Origin: Labilithrix sp.
GTDB lineage: Bacteria; Myxococcota_A; Polyangia; Polyangiales; Polyangiaceae
Length of the DNA stretch: 64,000 nt
NCBI GenBank assembly: GCA_019637225.1
Contig: JAHBWC010000005.1
Span: 62,001-126,000 of the forward strand
Direction of reading: 5' to 3'
The position numbers were made by a program, and so were the translations under genes. Numbering within the stretch: the stretch's first letter is position 1; each line of letters starts with the position of its first letter. Positions 24,375 through 33,427 of this stretch are shown in pieces. The notes below the pieces were generated by a model that had not been told where the DNA came from, did not search any database, and worked only from the letters and a program-made list of their open reading frames with translations.

Positions 24375-25150
24375 AGCGGTACCCCGCATCACGCCCGCCG
24401 GTCGCGCGCCTCGCGCTCGCGATCGCCTTGACCCTCGCCCTCACCTCGCCGCGCGTCGCACGCGCCGACGGGCCGTTCGGCGGCAGCGACACCGAAGAGC
24501 CGGCGAGCGCCCCTACGCCGGCGGGCGCCGCCGCTCCCGCCCCTGCTCCCGCTCCTGCTCCTGCTCCTGCTCCCGCTCCTGCTCCTGCTCCTGCTCCCAC
24601 GCCCGCTCCCACGCCGGCGAGCGCCCCGGAGCCCGACGCCGATACGCCGATCCGAGCGCCCGCGCCGAAGACGTCGGCCCCCGTGGGGCTCCGCCTCGAC
24701 GGAGCCTACTCGCCGCGCAGGCTCCTCTCGCTGCCGGTGACCGGCGCCGACATGGGCCTCGCGATCGGCGCGCAGCCTCGACGACACGCGGCGTTCTGGG
24801 GAGCCTCGCGCCTCTTCCTCGGGAGCACCGAGAACGGCCTCAGCGTCTACTCCGTCCGAGCCGGCGCCGAGGCCGAGGCCGTCCTCGATCGCGTCCGGCT
24901 CGGCGGCGGGCTCCACCTCTTCATCGTCGGCGTGAGCCGCGCGGTCCGCGACGAGACGATCATGAGCTGGGGCCCGATGCTCCTCGCCACCGCGCGCGTC
25001 GACGTGATCCAATCCGAGGGCTTCTCGCTCTTCGCGCGCGCCGCGATCGACGCGGGCTACGAGCTGTCGGCCGGCTCGGTGTTCTGGGGCCCAACGTTCG
25101 GCGGCGGCGTGGACTTCGACCTCGCCGGGACACGCCCCGCCTCGAAGTGA
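24371..25150 (+). CDS. Secreted protein with Ala-Pro linker and beta-rich C-terminal domain
   Basis: 259 residues from GTG 24371. It has a signal peptide (RLALAIALTLALTSPRVARA) and then an (AP)n linker of roughly 30 residues encoded by a GCTCCT/GCTCCC microsatellite (about 24530-24612). The C-terminal 160 residues are beta-rich (RLDGAYSPRRLLSLPVTG, HAAFWGASRLFLGSTENG, GVDFDLAG) and could be an outer-membrane barrel. It overlaps both neighbours by GTGA, so three genes form one translational unit. Function unknown. Confidence 0.6.
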   Translation: MKRYPASRPPVARLALAIALTLALTSPRVARADGPFGGSDTEEPASAPTPAGAAAPAPAPAPAPAPAPAPAPAPAPTPAPTPASAPEPDADTPIRAPAPKTSAPVGLRLDGAYSPRRLLSLPVTGADMGLAIGAQPRRHAAFWGASRLFLGSTENGLSVYSVRAGAEAEAVLDRVRLGGGLHLFIVGVSRAVRDETIMSWGPMLLATARVDVIQSEGFSLFARAAIDAGYELSAGSVFWGPTFGGGVDFDLAGTRPASK

Positions 25151-26484
25151 GCGGCGCGCCCGCTCCCGACGCGCCGTTGCCCCTTCGAGCGCGATCGTGC
25201 AACCCTCGACATGCGTTGCACGATGGCCGCCTGCCGCGCGTCGATTCGATCTCGCCTGCGCGGCGCGCGCGCTGGCGCGGCCTCGCCTGCGCCTCGATTC
25301 TCGTCGGCGTGACGGCCATCACCGGCTGCGCCCGCGAGCCCGCCTCGTCCGGCGTCTCCGCCACGCCGCGCGCGGCGGTCCGCGCTGCGGGCGACCGGCC
25401 GGATCCCGACGGCGCGCGACCCGCGCTCGAGGAGCGCGACGCGGACGCCGCTCGCCCGGCCACATCGGCGGCTCCTGCGCGGCTCGTGCTGGCGTTCGGC
25501 GGAGACGTCATCGCGCACGAGGCGCTCCGCGTCGCCGCCGCGCGGGCCGACCAGCGCGACGCCTCGGGCCGCTCGCAGAACGACTCCGGCTACGGCGCGC
25601 TCATCGCCGCGGTCGCGCCTGCGGTGAGCGGCGCCGATCTCGCGTTCGCGAACCTCGAGTCGCCGGTCACGCAGCGCGGTCTCCGCCGCGGCGAGATGAT
25701 CTTCCAGGCCGACGAGCCGCTGCTCGCGGCCGTCGCGCGCGCCGGCTTCCACGTCGTGTCCGTCGCGAACAACCACGCGCTCGATCAGGGGCGCGGCGGG
25801 CTCGCCGACACGCTCGACGCCGTCCAGCGACACGGGCTCGTCGCGGTGGGCGGCGCCGACACGATGCGCGCCGCGTGCGCGCCGCTCATGCTCGAGCGAC
25901 GCGGGATCAAGATCGCCGTCTTCGCGCGCACGCTCCTCATGAACTTCCACGATCCGCTCGAGCCCGGAAAGCCGGCCGTGTGCATGCTCGCGGAGGGCCC
26001 GCTGAAGCGCGAAGCGCGCGCCGCACGCGCCCAGGGCGCCGACGTCGTCATCGCCTCGCTCCACTGGGGCAACGAGTACGAGCGCGCACCGCGACGCGAG
26101 CAGGTCGACGCGGCGGCGAGGCTCGTCGACGCCGGCGTCGACCTCGTCATCGGCCATCACCCGCACGTGCTCCAGCGCGTCGAGCGGGTGACCACGCGCG
26201 ACGGTCGCCGCGCCGTCATCGCGTACTCGCTCGGCAACCTCCTGTCGAACCAGGGCTACGCCTTCGATCCCGCGCGTGGCAAGGAGGCCGACGGCGACAC
26301 CCGCGACGCCGCCATCCTTCGCGTCGTCCTCTCGCGGCGCGAGGACGGCGCGGTGCGCGTCGACGAGGCGAGCGCGATCCCGCTCTGGACCGATCACACC
26401 GCCGACGGCGACATCCTCCTCGTCCCCGCCACGTCACGGCGTCGACGCATCGCGGAGCGTCTGCAGGTGCCGCTCGTCCCCTAG
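25147..26484 (+). CDS. CapA-family (poly-gamma-glutamate biosynthesis-type) lipoprotein
   Basis: 445 residues from GTG 25147, which overlaps the preceding stop (GTGA). A signal with lipobox AITGC precedes a Pro/Ala-rich linker. The domain from about residue 115 has the CapA metallophosphoesterase-like motifs: LAFGGDVIAHEALR, ANLESPVTQRG, VSVANNHALDQGRGGLADTL, IASLHWGNEYE and VIGHHPHVLQRVE, with YSLGNLLSN near the end. In Bacillus, CapA acts in capsule polymer export or anchoring; distant homologues have unclear roles. It probably acts in the cell envelope. No capB/capC genes are nearby. Confidence 0.85.
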   Translation: MSGAPAPDAPLPLRARSCNPRHALHDGRLPRVDSISPARRARWRGLACASILVGVTAITGCAREPASSGVSATPRAAVRAAGDRPDPDGARPALEERDADAARPATSAAPARLVLAFGGDVIAHEALRVAAARADQRDASGRSQNDSGYGALIAAVAPAVSGADLAFANLESPVTQRGLRRGEMIFQADEPLLAAVARAGFHVVSVANNHALDQGRGGLADTLDAVQRHGLVAVGGADTMRAACAPLMLERRGIKIAVFARTLLMNFHDPLEPGKPAVCMLAEGPLKREARAARAQGADVVIASLHWGNEYERAPRREQVDAAARLVDAGVDLVIGHHPHVLQRVERVTTRDGRRAVIAYSLGNLLSNQGYAFDPARGKEADGDTRDAAILRVVLSRREDGAVRVDEASAIPLWTDHTADGDILLVPATSRRRRIAERLQVPLVP

Positions 26485-26529
26485 GGGACGTCCCTACTTC
26501 GGTCGAGTGATCGGACGAGAGAGAGAGAG

Positions 26530-26685
26530 CGGGCACGGGCACGGGCACGGGCACGGGCACGTGGGAGAGGAGACGAGAGGCGCGTCGTGTTCTGTGGCGG
26601 CGGGCTTGCTGTGCACATGGCGCGCGATCCAGGCAAGACACTCTCGTCTTCCCCGTGCCCGTGCCCGTGCCCGTGCCCGTGCCCG
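26530..26685. repeat. Perfect 32-bp inverted repeat of CGGGCA hexamers
   Basis: Five-plus copies of CGGGCA on the left (26530-26561) are matched by their exact reverse complement on the right (26654-26685), separated by 92 bp. The two arms sit between convergent genes ending at 26484 (+) and 26729 (-). As RNA this would form a long stem. It could be a bidirectional terminator or a foldback/MITE-like insertion. Confidence 0.85.
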
Positions 26686-26728
26686 ATCTTGTCTCGGGCT
26701 CAATCGCGACAGGAACCGGTGGCGCCCC

Positions 26729-28192
26729 CTAGTTCCCGTACGGATTCGGCGGCGGCGCGATGCTCTTCAGGCTCGACGGCGCGGGCTGCGCGGCGGAGGC
26801 CTTCGGCTTCGCCTTCAACGTGACGGTCGGCGCGGGCGCGGCCGTCGGCGCCGGCTCCGAGTCGTCGACCGGATCGCCGATCGAGATCGTCGAGGGCGGC
26901 GGCTCGGGCGCGCTCACGACCGACGGCGTCTCCGTCGTCGCGGCGACGTTCGTGCTCGGCGCGGGGCGCTTCGGATCTTCCGTCGAGACCGCGACCACCG
27001 CCGCTGCGGTGAGCAGCACGACGATGCTTCCGGTCACGATCATGCCGATCCGCAGACCGAGGCTCGCCTTCTTCGGCTCGGGCGCGGCCGCGGGCGGGCT
27101 CCTCACAGGGCCGCGGCCCGTGCTGATGTCCGCTGCCGTGTAGACCTGGAACGTGACGGGGCCGCCGGGGCCGGGGGCTTCCTCGATCGCGGGCGACGAC
27201 CACTGGCGGAACGCGCGCTCGTAGGACGCCGGCGGACCTCCGGCGGACGGAGCGCCGGAGCTGTTCGCCGGCGGCGAAGACGGTGTCCACGGCACCGGCC
27301 CCGTCACCGGACGGCTCGACGGCGCGGACGGAGGGACCGACGGCGCAAGCCCCTTCATCGTCGACGCCGGCGCCGGGTACGGCATCGGGATCGCCGGCGG
27401 GACGAACGCTTCGTTCGTCGGAGGCCGGCTCGGCATCATCGGCCGCTCCGGCCCGCCGTTGATCCGGAGCGAAGAGCCGCTGACGATCGCCATCGGCGCC
27501 GGGGTCCTCCCCGCGGACAGCGGCGCTCCTCCGGGCTTGAGGTTCAGCGCGCCCAGCGGCGACGTGATGCTCTTCGTCGACGGGACGACCGGCTGAAGCG
27601 GCGACGCGCTCGCGAGCCGCCGCGGAGAGTCCGCGCCCAGCCGCTGCGTCTCCGGTCCAGCGAGCGAAGGACGGCTCGCGGGCGGCGGAGGCGGAGCGGG
27701 CGCGCCGCTCTCGCGCTGACGCTGGAGCTGCGCGAGCGCGTGCGCAGGATCGACGCCCGGATCGCGCGGCCTCTGGAGCTGCGCGAGCGCATGCTGAACG
27801 TCGTTCGGCAGCGCGGCCGCGGTCTCTGCGTCCTCGCGGCCACTGAGCGCGGGCGGCGGCGGGCGCGGCGCCTGGCTCGCGCGCGCCGTCGGGAGCGCGG
27901 GCGGCTTCGACGGGCTCACGCGAGGCGACTCCGGCGAGAGGGTCGGACGGCGCGGCTCGATCACACCGCTCGACGACGGGACGCCGGCGACCTCGAGCGG
28001 GTCGGCGTGCGAGACCCGCGGCGGCAGCGGCGCCTTCGGGTTGCGCGTCGGGATCGCGCGCGCGCCTGCCGGCGGGGCCTGCGAAGACGCAGGGCGCGAC
28101 TCGATACGGGAGACGAGCTTGGCTCCCCCTTCCCTCGAAAGGGCAGGCTCCTGACGAGCTGACTTCGGCGTTCCCGGCTCCGCCATCGCCAT
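26729..28192 (-). CDS. Pro/Ser-rich single-pass membrane protein
   Basis: 487 residues, mostly disordered Pro/Ala/Ser/Arg-rich sequence, with one transmembrane helix near residue 385 (IGMIVTGSIVVLLTAAAVVAV) and a short Pro/Ala-rich C-terminal tail ending PPPNPYGN. An internal repeat (HALAQLQRPRDPGVDPA / HALAQLQRQRESG) is present. The topology suggests a long cytoplasmic N-terminus and a periplasmic tail, similar to regulatory tails of myxobacterial kinases, but no kinase domain is present. Starts at 28186 or 28195 are possible. No family recognised. Confidence 0.65.
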   Translation of the reverse strand: MAMAEPGTPKSARQEPALSREGGAKLVSRIESRPASSQAPPAGARAIPTRNPKAPLPPRVSHADPLEVAGVPSSSGVIEPRRPTLSPESPRVSPSKPPALPTARASQAPRPPPPALSGREDAETAAALPNDVQHALAQLQRPRDPGVDPAHALAQLQRQRESGAPAPPPPPASRPSLAGPETQRLGADSPRRLASASPLQPVVPSTKSITSPLGALNLKPGGAPLSAGRTPAPMAIVSGSSLRINGGPERPMMPSRPPTNEAFVPPAIPMPYPAPASTMKGLAPSVPPSAPSSRPVTGPVPWTPSSPPANSSGAPSAGGPPASYERAFRQWSSPAIEEAPGPGGPVTFQVYTAADISTGRGPVRSPPAAAPEPKKASLGLRIGMIVTGSIVVLLTAAAVVAVSTEDPKRPAPSTNVAATTETPSVVSAPEPPPSTISIGDPVDDSEPAPTAAPAPTVTLKAKPKASAAQPAPSSLKSIAPPPNPYGN

Positions 28193-28443
28193 CACGAAAA
28201 ATTACAGTCAGCACAAAACACGCCAGTGCTTTGCCCCGACCGGATGAGCATACGCGTTCCCTCCCCTCCTGTCGCTCCGCACGTACGTCCGCGTTTCAGG
28301 TCATCCCGAGGCCCCGCCGCCCGGCTGCCGCCGCCGGCCACGGCGTTCTGCTGAGGATGTGGATACTCCCCGATCCATGACAACGGCTCTTCCATTGCCC
28401 AGGCTGGAGCCCGCGGTGGGCGCTGTGTGATACTCGGCGAGTC

Positions 28444-29034
28444 GTGGACAAAGCCGAACGCCGCCAGCAGATCCTGCTCAACGCACGCGACGTCTTCGCG
28501 AAGCACGGCTACCACGCGGCGAAGATCGACGACATCGTGGCCGCGGCCGGCGTCGCGCGGGGCACCTTCTATCTCTACTTCGAGGACAAGCGGGCCATCT
28601 TCGAGGAGATCGTCGACCGCACCTTCGCGCGCCTCGGGATGTCGATCATGCGCGTCGACACCGAGCATCCGAACCGCACCGTCGGCGATCAGATCCGCGA
28701 CAACATCCGCGCGATCGTCCACGCGCTGCTCGAAGATCCGGCGACGACGAAGATCCTCCTGTCCGACGCCGTCGGCCTCGATCCGGCGTTCGACCGCAAG
28801 CTCATCTCCTTCTACGAGGAGACCGGCAAGCTCCTCGAGTCGTCGCTCGCCGACGGACAGGAGCGCGGGATCGTCGCGCCCGGCGACACGCGCATGTTCG
28901 CGATCATGTCGCTCGGCGCGATGAAGGAGATCATGTACCAGGTCACGATGCGCGGCCTCGACTACCCCGAGGACCGCATCGTCGACGAGATCTACGGCTT
29001 CCTCTGCGTCGGCTACCTCCGAAGCGCGCGCTGA
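28444..29034 (+). CDS. TetR-family transcriptional regulator
   Basis: 196 residues from GTG 28444. The N-terminal HTH is canonical: RRQQILLNARDVFAKHGYHAAKIDDIVAAAGVARGTFYLYFEDKRAIFEEIV. The C-terminal domain resembles the fatty-acid-responsive group (FadR/KstR2-like), judged loosely. It is divergent from the Pro-rich membrane protein across a 250-bp gap where I find no palindrome. It is a candidate regulator of the dehydratase/activase genes 5 kb away through the 23437-23458 palindrome, which is inference. Confidence 0.9.
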   Translation: MDKAERRQQILLNARDVFAKHGYHAAKIDDIVAAAGVARGTFYLYFEDKRAIFEEIVDRTFARLGMSIMRVDTEHPNRTVGDQIRDNIRAIVHALLEDPATTKILLSDAVGLDPAFDRKLISFYEETGKLLESSLADGQERGIVAPGDTRMFAIMSLGAMKEIMYQVTMRGLDYPEDRIVDEIYGFLCVGYLRSAR

Positions 29035-29049
29035 CGCCGCGGCGCGACC

Positions 29050-31584
29050 TCAGAGGACGGTGACGCGCGCGTCGCCCTTCGGGAGCTTGATGAAGAGCGT
29101 GCCGCGGCGCGCGGGCGACCACGCCCACCCCTCCACCGACCGCTCGAGGATCTCGGGCGAGGCCACGCGCGGGAGGAGGCCCTCGCCTCGCACGACCTCG
29201 ACGGGCTCGCGCGTAGCGACGAGCTCGAGGACGAAGCCGCGATCGAACACGTGGCCGTCCTTCACCTCGAAGCTCCCGTCGGAGAGACGCGCCACGCGCG
29301 CGCCCTCCCAGAGGTCGAAGCTCCGCGGCGGCCCCGGCGCGACGAGCGCCCAGAGCGGCCCGGCGTCCCGCGCGAACGAGTCGACCTCGGGATCGGACGC
29401 GGGCGCGAGGGTGTCGATCGTCGGCCGGAGCATCGGGACGATCGCGCCCTCGCGGAGGAAGAGCGGGAGCTTCGCGAGCGGAGCGTCCACCTCGATCTCG
29501 CCTCGGGCGTCGGGAAGCATCGGCGTCCCGTCCCAGAAATCGATCCACGTCCCCGCCGGGACGACGACACGACGGCGCGTCTGCCCGCGCGTGAGGACGG
29601 GCGCGACGAGCAGCTCGTCGCCGAACAGGTACTCGTCGCTCGGGTGCACGCCGAGCTCGGGGTGCGCGAGGCCGAGCGGCCGCTGGATCGGACGGCCGTC
29701 GCGCGCCATCCGAGCGACGTAGGACCACTCGTACGGGAAGAGCCGTGCGTGCAGGCGCGCGTACGTCCGGTAGATGTCGAGCGACTCGTCGTCGCGGCCG
29801 TTCTCCGGCGTCGACAGCCACGGCGGCTGGCTCGACGCGTCGCCGACTTCCATGACCGTCGACAGCGCGGTCTGCTCGACCCAGCGGACGAAGAGCTCCT
29901 TGTCGGGCGGGCTGTGGCGGTAGCCGCCCGTGTCCGCGGCGAAGAACGGAAAGCCCGACGCGGAGAGCGAGAGGCCCATCACGACGGTCGACGGGAGGCC
30001 ACCGACGCCGACGATCTCTTCGCCGCGGCGGTTTTCGAACCGCTCCTTGTGCTGCGTGAACGTCGCGTCCATGTCGCCCGGCCAGACGATGACGCCGAGC
30101 GTCTGCTCGCCCCAGCGCGCCGCGCGAACGAGGAGGAACGGCGTCTCGTCTCCGAAGGGCTCGGCGTAGACGCGGTGGTAGAGGCCCGAGTAGCGGTGTT
30201 GCATCGTGCGCTCGTCGGAGCCGTCGGCGAGCCTCCACACGTTGCGCTTCGGTCCGAGCGACGGGACGAAGTCCTCGCCGTAGTCGAGCTTGAAGCCGTC
30301 GATCCCGAGCTCGGTGTAGCGCTCGACGAGCCCGCGCCAGAACTTCGCCGCGTCCGGGCTCGAGAAGTCGATCGGCAGCCCCCACGGGTTCAGCGGGAGG
30401 CTCGCCTCGACCGGGTAGAACCCACGCGTCTTCGCCTCCGTCGCCATCGGCTCCGCCGCGGGCTCGAGGTACGGCGTGCTCCAGAGCGCGATCCGGAGGC
30501 CGGCCGCGTGCGCGCCGTCGATCATCGTCCGCGGATCGGTGTAGCGCCGCGCGTCGAAGTCGAACGTGTTGACCGCGCTCGCGTAGGGCCGATCGATCCA
30601 GATGCCGGAGGTCGCGAGATCGAGCTCGCGGATCTTCCGGATGTCGTCCATGACCTCGGCCTGGTCCGCGTGCTCGTTCCGCCAGATCCACGGGCCGAGC
30701 GCCCAGGGCGGCGGCGGACGCGGCGTCCCCGCCGCGGTGAAGTACTCGCGGTAGAGATCGAGCGGCGCGTCGCCGGCGAACAGATCCACGCGGAGCCGCT
30801 CCGCTTGCGTGGCCTCGGGCGCGAGCGCCGCGACCGCGAACGTCGCCTCGACGACGGAGGGGTCCTTGCGCGCGACGTCGAACGTCCCGACGCGCATCGT
30901 CGCCGCGAAGACGCCCCAGCCGCGCGTCCCGACGAGCATCGGCACCGGGACGTGCGCCTCGTTGCTGAGGCTCTCGACCTCGCCGTCGGCCTCCATCTGC
31001 ATCGCGCGGAGCTTGCCGCGGTTGTCCACCGTGTCGACCTGCTCGCCGAGCCCGTAGAAGCCCTCGCGCGGGTCGCCGCTCGTGCGGAGGCGGATCCGCG
31101 CGAGCGCGATCGCCGGCTGTCCGGGCCGCGTCTCCGCGGGGATCAGCGTGAGCGTGAAGCGCGACGCGCTGGCGACGCCGATCTTGAGCGTCGCCGCGAG
31201 GCCGTCGCCGAAGTCGAGCGCGATCTCCGCCTCGCGCTCCGGCGATCCCGCGATCGCTGCCCAGCGCCGCGGCGCGCGGTACGTCACGCCCGAGTCCGCG
31301 TCGCCTCGCCGCTCGATCTCCCAAGGGTCCCAGCTCCGATCCGGGAGGAGCTCGTCGACGACGCCGATCTGGAACGCGTCCCGGTCGAGCGTGAGCAGCG
31401 TCAGGCCGTCGCGGGTGAGCGCGAGCTCGCTGCCGCTCTTCGAGACGGCGAGGAGGAAGCGGCCTTCGCCGATCGCGAACGGCTCGGGCTCGAGCCGTAG
31501 GCTCGCGTCGGAGCAGGCGCTCGAGGGCGCGAGCGCGCAGCCGAGGACCAGCGCGCCGACGAGCCGCCGAGGCCGCCGGCTCAT
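29050..31584 (-). CDS. Glycoside hydrolase family 31 lipoprotein
   Basis: 844 residues. The N-terminus carries a lipobox (APSSAC). The N-terminal beta-sandwich has EGFYGLGEQVDTVDNRG, typical of GH31. The TIM barrel has GPWIWRNEH, GIWIDRPYASAVNTFDFD, IDGFKLDYGED with the nucleophile Asp and VWPGDMDATF with the presumed acid/base Asp. The C-terminal domains (LFLREGAIVPML) are also typical. GH31 enzymes are retaining alpha-glycosidases (alpha-glucosidase, alpha-xylosidase and others); lipid anchoring suggests surface or periplasmic glycan breakdown. The ATG overlaps the stop of the amidotransferase gene (ATGA), an unexpected pairing. The family is firm, the substrate not. Confidence 0.9.
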   Translation of the reverse strand: MSRRPRRLVGALVLGCALAPSSACSDASLRLEPEPFAIGEGRFLLAVSKSGSELALTRDGLTLLTLDRDAFQIGVVDELLPDRSWDPWEIERRGDADSGVTYRAPRRWAAIAGSPEREAEIALDFGDGLAATLKIGVASASRFTLTLIPAETRPGQPAIALARIRLRTSGDPREGFYGLGEQVDTVDNRGKLRAMQMEADGEVESLSNEAHVPVPMLVGTRGWGVFAATMRVGTFDVARKDPSVVEATFAVAALAPEATQAERLRVDLFAGDAPLDLYREYFTAAGTPRPPPPWALGPWIWRNEHADQAEVMDDIRKIRELDLATSGIWIDRPYASAVNTFDFDARRYTDPRTMIDGAHAAGLRIALWSTPYLEPAAEPMATEAKTRGFYPVEASLPLNPWGLPIDFSSPDAAKFWRGLVERYTELGIDGFKLDYGEDFVPSLGPKRNVWRLADGSDERTMQHRYSGLYHRVYAEPFGDETPFLLVRAARWGEQTLGVIVWPGDMDATFTQHKERFENRRGEEIVGVGGLPSTVVMGLSLSASGFPFFAADTGGYRHSPPDKELFVRWVEQTALSTVMEVGDASSQPPWLSTPENGRDDESLDIYRTYARLHARLFPYEWSYVARMARDGRPIQRPLGLAHPELGVHPSDEYLFGDELLVAPVLTRGQTRRRVVVPAGTWIDFWDGTPMLPDARGEIEVDAPLAKLPLFLREGAIVPMLRPTIDTLAPASDPEVDSFARDAGPLWALVAPGPPRSFDLWEGARVARLSDGSFEVKDGHVFDRGFVLELVATREPVEVVRGEGLLPRVASPEILERSVEGWAWSPARRGTLFIKLPKGDARVTVL

Positions 31585-32306
31585 CGACGGAACCGCGAGA
31601 CGAGCCGTGCGAAGTTCCGGAGCGTCTCGGCGGCGAGCGGCGCTTCGACCACGCGCGCGCGGATCGCCTCCACGTCGAGGCCCTCGGCCGTGACGAGGTG
31701 CGCGCGCGCGTCGACGTAGCCGCGCATCGCGTCGCCGTCGATCTCGGGGTGGAACTGCACGCACTTGGTCGTCTCGCCGACGGCGAAGATCGCGTGCGGC
31801 TCGAGGTCCGTCTCCGCGAGAGGCGTCGCTCCCGGCGGGAGCGTGACGACGCTGTCCTTGTGCGTCGCGTTCGCGACGAACGACGCCGGCAGCCCGGCGA
31901 GGATCGGATCGTCCGGCGCGCCCGCGAGCCTTCGCACCTCCACGCTCCCGATCTCGCGGCCCCGCGGGTTCAGGGCGACCTTGCCGCCGAGCGCCTGGCC
32001 GATCAGCTGGTGGCCGAAGCAGATCCCGAAGACGGGCACGCTCGCCGCGTGGAGATCGCGGATCAGCGCCTCGGCGCGGAGCATCCACGCGGCCCGCTCG
32101 GTCACGCTGCTACTCGATCCGGTGAGGATGAAGCCGTCGGCGTCGGTGACGCGCGGGAGCGGCACGTCCATGTCGCGGACGTCGTGCTCCCCCCAGTCGC
32201 CCGACCACGCGGGCTCCGTCTCGCGACGGATCCAAGAGGCGAACTCCCCACGCCGCGCCGCGACCGGCGCCGCGGCATCCCCCGTCCGAAGGACAACGAG
32301 CCTCAC
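31581..32306 (-). CDS. Class I glutamine-amidotransferase-like protein
   Basis: About 241 residues. The class I amidotransferase triad is present: nucleophile in PVFGICFGHQLIG (Cys), and CVQFHPEID with His and Glu. ILTGSSSSVTE is the usual oxyanion-side loop. It is a stand-alone single-domain protein, like GMP-synthase-type or gamma-glutamyl-gamma-aminobutyrate-type homologues, so it may act as a free glutaminase or peptidase. I chose GTG 32306 (MRLVVLRTGDA); GTG 32324 would add six residues. It is coupled to the GH31 gene by ATGA. Confidence 0.8.
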   Translation of the reverse strand: MRLVVLRTGDAAAPVAARRGEFASWIRRETEPAWSGDWGEHDVRDMDVPLPRVTDADGFILTGSSSSVTERAAWMLRAEALIRDLHAASVPVFGICFGHQLIGQALGGKVALNPRGREIGSVEVRRLAGAPDDPILAGLPASFVANATHKDSVVTLPPGATPLAETDLEPHAIFAVGETTKCVQFHPEIDGDAMRGYVDARAHLVTAEGLDVEAIRARVVEAPLAAETLRNFARLVSRFRR

Positions 32307-32425
32307 GGACCGAAGGTGTACCACGGCGCGCTCGGACCGAGTGGATCGCCGAACGCCCACGGTCGCCTCGGACGATGCGCCGATCGGCACGGGCGTCCGG
32401 TCGTGCTCGCGTGCTAGATTCGAGC

Positions 32426-33364
32426 ATGCTTCGAAAGGTCGCGGTCGGTCTCGCGGGAGTCCTCGTCGTCGTCGCGTGCGGGAGCGAGCCCGCGAGCGAG
32501 TTCGGTAGCTCGAGCGGGAGCAGCGGAGCCAACGGCGACGCCGGGCCCGTCGGATCGTTCGGCAGCGACGACGCCGGACCGGCGCCGCCCGCGGTCGAGT
32601 GCAAGAAGATGGACATCGTCTTCGTCATCGACAACTCGCAGTCGATGAAGGAAGAGCAAGAGAACCTCGCGAAGAACTTCCCCGACTTCATCAAGGTCAT
32701 CAACGACTACAAGACCGAAGCGGGCGACTCGCTCGACTACCGCGTCGCCGTCACGACGACCGACGACGTCACCGACAAGGGCAAGTTCCGCAAGGGCCGC
32801 GGCCAGGGCGCCGACCAGACGTGCAACCCCGGCCCGAACAACAAGCCGTGGCTCGAGCGCACGGAGGACGACATTTCGGCGTACTTCTCGTGCCGCGCCC
32901 AGGTCGGCACGCTCGGCTCCAACGTCGAGCGGCCGCTCGAGTCGGCCAAGCTCGCCGTGACCGCTCGCATCGAGGACGGCTCGAACGCGCTCGGCGGAAC
33001 GACGTCGTTCATCCGCGAGGACGCGCTCCTCGCGTTCGTCATCCTCACCGACGAGGACGAGGGCAGCGCCAACGGCGGGGAGGTCACGCCCGCCCCGATC
33101 AAGGACGCCGCGCTCTACGCGACGGACTTCGACGCGGTGAAGATCTTCCGCGGCCGCTGGGCCGCCGCCGTCATCGCCGGCGACCGCGGCTGCCAGTCGG
33201 ACCTCGGCCAGGCCGCCGACGCCGTCCGGCTCAAGCAGTTCATCACGACCACCGGCAAGAACGGCGTCTTCCACTCGATCTGCGACGGCGACCTCACGCA
33301 GGGCCTCCAGGCCGCGCTCAAGACGTTCACCGACGCCTGCAAGGAGTTCCCTGGCGTGAAGTGA
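32426..33364 (+). CDS. von Willebrand factor A domain lipoprotein
   Basis: 312 residues. The signal ends in lipobox VVVAC, followed by a Ser/Gly/Asp linker. The vWA domain carries the MIDAS motif DIVFVIDNSQSMKEEQENL (D-x-S-x-S), with AFVILTDEDEGS as the later metal-site acidic segment. Such lipoproteins are abundant in myxobacteria and probably bind partners through a metal-dependent surface. Divergent from the amidotransferase gene; the 119-bp gap should hold both promoters. Confidence 0.85.
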   Translation: MLRKVAVGLAGVLVVVACGSEPASEFGSSSGSSGANGDAGPVGSFGSDDAGPAPPAVECKKMDIVFVIDNSQSMKEEQENLAKNFPDFIKVINDYKTEAGDSLDYRVAVTTTDDVTDKGKFRKGRGQGADQTCNPGPNNKPWLERTEDDISAYFSCRAQVGTLGSNVERPLESAKLAVTARIEDGSNALGGTTSFIREDALLAFVILTDEDEGSANGGEVTPAPIKDAALYATDFDAVKIFRGRWAAAVIAGDRGCQSDLGQAADAVRLKQFITTTGKNGVFHSICDGDLTQGLQAALKTFTDACKEFPGVK

Positions 33365-33427
33365 CGCACCTCACGCACCGACAAGGAGTTGCGGCCTCCC
33401 GCGTCGACGTGAAAGACTTTTGATCTC

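Noticed and set aside
24268..24612. Gly/Ala-rich open frame on the minus strand
   Set aside because: It is the complement of the Ala-Pro microsatellite of the secreted protein gene and has no start context or other features.
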